Positions 24,554 through 26,043 of a stretch of 26,043 nucleotides of DNA are shown piece after piece. Position 1 is the first letter of the stretch, and each line of letters begins with the position of its first letter. The position numbers and the translations under genes were made by a program. This DNA comes from CAYQCH01 sp964415935 (GTDB lineage Bacteria > Patescibacteriota > Patescibacteriia > VMEV01 > CAYQCH01). The notes below the pieces were generated by a model. That model did not search any database. It was not told the DNA's origin and was given only the letters and a program-made list of their open reading frames with translations. The DNA is taken from assembly GCA_964415935.1 (NCBI GenBank), contig CAYQCH010000015.1:1-26043 (forward strand). Reading direction: 5' to 3'.

Positions 24554-26043
24554 ATGAGGCGAGGACAAACACTAGTGGAACTGATGGTTGCCGTGGCCGT
24601 GTTCGCATTGTTCGGCACGGCCATTGCGGCTTTGGTGCTGGACAGTCTCGTTTCCACGGAAACGGCGGCAGACACCACGCAAGCCGCCTTCCTGGCGCAG
24701 GAAGGGCTGGACGCGGCCCGCAGCATCCGCGATACCGGATGGAAAAATCTGGTCAACGGCAGCCACGGCTTGCAGACCACGGGCAATGTCTGGGCGTTTA
24801 ACGGCACTTCGGAGCTTATCGACGGCGTGTATACGCGTGTCATCACGGTGGCCGACGTCTACCGTGATTCCAATGGAGATATTGTAACTCTCGGCGGTAC
24901 CGTGGATCCGCGCACAAAACTTGTGACGTCAACCGTTTCCTGGACACCGGGTGCGTTCTTGCCCCGAGCCGTGGACGTGCGCGCGTACCTTGTGGACTGG
25001 AACGTGTATGACTGGCGGCAGTCCACGGACACGGACTTTGGCGCCGGTTCGCATGCAAACACGGCCGTCTCCGGCACGGGCGAATCGGCCGCCGTGCAGA
25101 TTGTGCAGGGGGCGGGCGGGGGAGGAGACGCGGAATGGACGGTCGGCGGCGGGCAGCTGTTTATCGATACCACCGATGCCGACTTCAACGCCGGCACGCA
25201 CAGCAATACCGTGGTAAGCGGATCTGGCACGGTGGGCCAGGTCAGCCTTACGACGCAGTCTGCCTGGACGCAGATCAATCCGCCGTTCAGCAGCTACGAC
25301 ATTTCGGCCGTGTCGGAAAATTGGGCTGTGGGCGACAACGGTCGCATTTTCTTCTGGAGCGGATCACTTTGGATTGAGGCCTCATCGCCGACGCCGCAGG
25401 CCTTGTACGGCGTCTCCGAAGTTTCTTCGTCCCATGTGCAAGCCATCGGAAACTCCGGCACCATTGTGCGCTACAACGGGACTACCTGGATTGAGGAGGA
25501 CTCGCCGACAAGCCATCGTTTGAACGGTATTTCCATGGTCAACGCATCGTTTGGCGTTATCGCCGCGGCTTCGGGAGATATCGCCCATTGGAATGGCACG
25601 GTATGGGACCTGGTTTCTTCGCCGACCGGTCAAAATTTGTACGGCGTGGACATGAGAACAACGACCGACGGCTTTATCGTCGGATCGAGCGGGTTGATAT
25701 TACGTTGGAATGGGACGTCCTGGTCCAGTATCAGTTCGCCCACTGGAAACGAATTGCGTTCGATAGATATTGTTTCCGCTTCGTCTGCATATGCCGTGGG
25801 AAGCAGCGGCACCATCATTCATTGGAATGGCACGTCCTGGTCCAGCCAAACGTCGCCGGCTGGCAACCAGCTCAATTCGGTTTCCATGCTCGATGACAGC
25901 ACTGGTTTTGCGGTTGGCGCATCCGGCACCCTCCTGCAATGGGATGGCGCGTCCTGGACAGCCATTACCTCTCCTATTAGCGATGATCTTAACCAGGTGT
26001 ATATCATTGACAACAATGAAGGGTGGATTGTCGGCGAAAACGG
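24554..26043 (+). CDS. Prepilin fused to beta-propeller-like repeats, 3' end outside the window
   Basis: At least 496 residues are open to the window edge with no stop. The N terminus MRRGQTLVELMVAVAVFALF is a class III prepilin leader: cleavage after Gly4 leaves Gln at +1 and Glu at +5. A PilV/GspI-like stretch follows (FLAQEGLDAARSIRDTGW), then a middle part with an internal duplication (residues 159-185 and 208-234, DFGAGSHANT and DFNAGTHSNT). From residue 236 the protein is a tandem array of about 39-residue repeats of the kind LxSVSxxDxxxGFAVGxxGTIxxWNGTSW. These resemble Ycf48/BNR-type propeller blades; six blades and part of a seventh are visible. It starts 1 base after the previous pilin. 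It is likely a large minor pilin or tip adhesin; ligand unknown. Confidence 0.85.
   Translation, partial: MRRGQTLVELMVAVAVFALFGTAIAALVLDSLVSTETAADTTQAAFLAQEGLDAARSIRDTGWKNLVNGSHGLQTTGNVWAFNGTSELIDGVYTRVITVADVYRDSNGDIVTLGGTVDPRTKLVTSTVSWTPGAFLPRAVDVRAYLVDWNVYDWRQSTDTDFGAGSHANTAVSGTGESAAVQIVQGAGGGGDAEWTVGGGQLFIDTTDADFNAGTHSNTVVSGSGTVGQVSLTTQSAWTQINPPFSSYDISAVSENWAVGDNGRIFFWSGSLWIEASSPTPQALYGVSEVSSSHVQAIGNSGTIVRYNGTTWIEEDSPTSHRLNGISMVNASFGVIAAASGDIAHWNGTVWDLVSSPTGQNLYGVDMRTTTDGFIVGSSGLILRWNGTSWSSISSPTGNELRSIDIVSASSAYAVGSSGTIIHWNGTSWSSQTSPAGNQLNSVSMLDDSTGFAVGASGTLLQWDGASWTAITSPISDDLNQVYIIDNNEGWIVGEN
25259..26043 (+). repeat. Tandem 117-base (39-residue) protein-coding repeats
   Basis: Repeat units begin near codons 236 (36 residues), 272, 311, 350, 389, 428 and 467 of the last pilin gene, and from 272 on the spacing is exactly 39. 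DNA similarity is highest around TGGAATGGCACG-type segments (near 25590, 25705 and 25824). The array reaches the window edge, so the copy number is unknown. Confidence 0.85.

Noticed and set aside
1..26043. CRISPR array, insertion sequence or prophage genes
   Set aside because: No regularly spaced short repeats, transposase motifs or terminal inverted repeats were seen; the only tandem repeats encode the pilin propeller blades.

Overview
The window looks like a piece of a bacterial chromosome, most likely from the Patescibacteria (Candidate Phyla Radiation). This is an inference from several traits: an SMC protein too short to hold a hinge, a compact pilB-pilC-prepilin cluster, a ribosomal protein S16 with a low-complexity Ala/Glu/Pro tail, and several genes with almost no 5' leader. 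TGA is used as a normal stop (for example at the ends of the genes at 9632 and 16853), so this is not a UGA-recoding lineage such as Gracilibacteria or Absconditabacteria. One sequencing gap (100 N, 23871-23970) shows that this is a draft scaffold.

Layout. (1) 1-89: the 3' part of a tRNA-Ala(GGC) and a hairpin terminator. (2) 145-7571: a tightly packed five-gene defence operon, hsdM, hsdS, an AAA15/OLD-like ATPase with a C-terminal HEPN-like RxxxxH motif, hsdR and a YgjP-like metallopeptidase. Its base composition is more AT-rich by eye than the rest. The order M-S-ATPase-R is that of the E. coli prr locus, where PrrC is a tRNA anticodon nuclease silenced by the restriction enzyme. (3) 7610-9431: a membrane-anchored lysozyme-fold protein with a histone-H1-like basic tail, convergent with a DHH-family protein whose metal-binding residues are mostly lost. 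(4) 9632-11415: two overlapping genes for unknown membrane-anchored proteins. (5) 11527-15384: valS-tyrS, an aminoacyl-tRNA synthetase operon with its own promoter and terminator. (6) 15528-16223: an unknown gene. (7) 16314-20859 on the minus strand: smc, then a CHASE4-HAMP sensor with no output domain, then rpsP with its own promoter and leader hairpin. (8) 20976-26043: pilB, pilC, a GspH/FimT-type prepilin and a prepilin fused to a beta-propeller-like repeat array that runs off the window.

How the genes work together. Region 2 would methylate host DNA and cleave foreign DNA, and the embedded ATPase could add a second, abortive layer. Region 8 would build a type IV pilus-like fibre: PilB powers assembly, PilC is the inner-membrane platform, and the last protein is a candidate tip adhesin or minor pilin. 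valS/tyrS, rpsP and smc are housekeeping.

The strongest second-look items are the ATPase-HEPN candidate inside the type I locus, the hinge-less SMC, the pilin-propeller fusion, the degenerate DHH protein, the output-less CHASE4 receptor, and a clear assembly artefact in pilC: a 55-base duplication flanks the N run, and collapsing it restores the reading frame. Seven candidate promoters carry a TGn extended -10, and three of them lie so close to the start codon that the mRNAs would be nearly leaderless.
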